A stretch of DNA of 6,077 bases from Candidatus Woesearchaeota archaeon (GTDB lineage Archaea > Nanobdellota > Nanobdellia > Woesearchaeales > ARS49). The translations under genes and the position numbers were made by a program. Within the stretch, counting starts at the first letter, position 1. The number at the start of each line of letters is the position of its first letter. Positions 5,650 to 6,077 of the stretch are shown here, piece by piece. The stretch covers positions 1 to 6,077 of the forward strand of contig JACQMU010000059.1 of assembly GCA_016203425.1 (NCBI GenBank), read 5' to 3'. The notes under the pieces were generated by a model that saw only the letters and a list, made by a program, of their open reading frames with translations, had not been told where the DNA came from and did no database searches.

Positions 5650-5688
5650 GCGGAATTTAATAACCGTATGAAAATAGTTAAATTCCGC
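5650..5688. repeat. Perfect 11-bp inverted repeat between the two toxin-antitoxin modules
   Basis: GCGGAATTTAA (5650-5660) is the exact reverse complement of TTAAATTCCGC (5678-5688), with a 17-nt spacer; two more outer positions pair if G-U is allowed. It lies in the convergent gap after vapC and after the RelE-like gene, so it could end transcripts from both sides. No T-run follows closely on either strand. Confidence 0.75.
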
Positions 5689-5692
5689 TAAC

Positions 5693-5736
5693 ATAGGAAA
5701 GGAAACTACATTACGAAAATCAACCCCCTTTCCTAT
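5693..5736. repeat. Perfect 10-bp inverted repeat across the stop of the RelE-like gene
   Basis: ATAGGAAAGG (5693-5702) is the exact reverse complement of CCTTTCCTAT (5727-5736). The right arm lies inside the last codons of the RelE-like gene (YRKGG) and the left arm is downstream, so the hairpin would enclose that gene's stop codon in its mRNA. Confidence 0.65.
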
Positions 5737-5965
5737 ACAAATCAAGAAAAATTAATTTGTCTTCTTTTTTAACATAACTATAAGAAAGCCTAAATGAACC
5801 TGCATAAACTTCTCTCGTGCCCTGCCTTGAATACCGCATTGGCTTGCCGATTTCAGGAACTTCAATAATTTTCTTAATCAATTTTCTAATCCGTTCTTTT
5901 TCACCGGCATTTTTTATTTTCGCAACAACTGAAAGAAAATTAGGAGAATGTTCAACATTCAACAT
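5720..5965 (-). CDS. RelE/ParE-family toxin
   Basis: An 81-residue protein, the usual length for this fold. It opens with a short strand containing HSPNF, followed by two basic helices (KNAGEKERIRKLIKKIIEVP). The middle G-KPMRYSRQGTREVYAG-SFRLSY segment and the final strand LIFLDLYRKGG match the RelE/ParE pattern (G-K-x-L...G-x-R-x-x-R-x-G-x-Y-R-x-x-Y). Conserved basic and aromatic residues (R44, R47, R51, R59, Y62, Y64) sit where RelE toxins place residues acting on ribosome-bound mRNA. RelE proteins cut mRNA and ParE proteins poison gyrase; sequence alone does not separate them here, although the archaeal context favours RelE. The ATG at 5965 lies inside the end of the upstream antitoxin gene, overlapping it by 7 bp, so translation is probably coupled. 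The gene converges on vapC. Confidence 0.85.
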   Translation of the reverse strand: MLNVEHSPNFLSVVAKIKNAGEKERIRKLIKKIIEVPEIGKPMRYSRQGTREVYAGSFRLSYSYVKKEDKLIFLDLYRKGG

Positions 5966-6077
5966 TTTTCAAGCTCTGCAAGAAAATCATCAACAGGCAA
6001 TGACTTAAATTCTCCGCTCTCATAACGCTTCCACGCTTCCTCTGTCCTGCGCGCAAATTCCAAATCTTCCTCTATAT
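5959..6077 (-). CDS. Antitoxin partner of the RelE-like toxin (N-terminus beyond window edge)
   Basis: Thirty-eight codons are visible before the TGA at 5959-5961, reading IEEDLEFARRTEEAWKRYES then GEFKSLPVDDFLAELEKC. The acidic helix, the E-A-W-x-R-Y-E-x-G-E-F-K-S motif and the VDDFLAEL tail are typical of the C-terminal half of short antitoxins encoded just before RelE toxins, where this part wraps the toxin. The frame is open through the right edge, so the N-terminal, possibly DNA-binding, part lies outside. It overlaps the toxin start by 7 bp, in antitoxin-first order. Confidence 0.8.
   Translation of the reverse strand, partial: IEEDLEFARRTEEAWKRYESGEFKSLPVDDFLAELEKC

Overview
The window looks like a piece of an AT-rich archaeal genome, probably from a small-genome lineage of the DPANN type (this placement is inference). 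The evidence is an archaeal/eukaryote-like isoleucyl-tRNA synthetase, TATA-like boxes centred about 25-28 bp upstream of the start codons of four genes with almost no room for a leader, the near absence of Shine-Dalgarno sites, and archaeal-style toxin-antitoxin pairs.

Left part (1-1070, minus strand): a secreted or surface-anchored cysteine-rich protein runs off the left edge. It has a signal peptide, three six-cysteine repeats, an acidic stalk and a C-terminal membrane anchor. Upstream of it is a small two-helix membrane protein whose stop codon touches the TATA box of the cysteine-rich gene.

Centre (1087-4821): a GC-rich island of about 155 bp (59% G+C over 1081-1260) shows strong self-complementarity. 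A long closing stem brackets several short hairpins, and no convincing protein accounts for it; it is best read as an unidentified structured RNA or a small palindromic element. A NUDIX hydrolase gene follows on the plus strand and overlaps tail-to-tail by 14 bp with ileS, a complete 1044-residue isoleucyl-tRNA synthetase on the minus strand.

Right part (4822-6077): ileS diverges from a VapBC-type toxin-antitoxin operon (ribbon-helix-helix antitoxin plus PIN-domain RNase). Two identical 33-bp palindromic repeats bracket this operon, one in the divergent promoter region and one just after vapC. Beyond two further perfect inverted repeats lies a second toxin-antitoxin pair on the minus strand: a RelE/ParE-like toxin preceded by its overlapping antitoxin, cut by the right edge. 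The two modules meet tail-to-tail, so this end is a small accessory island next to a housekeeping gene. The most unusual items are the structured GC-rich element, the paired palindromes around vapBC, and the tandem six-cysteine surface protein.
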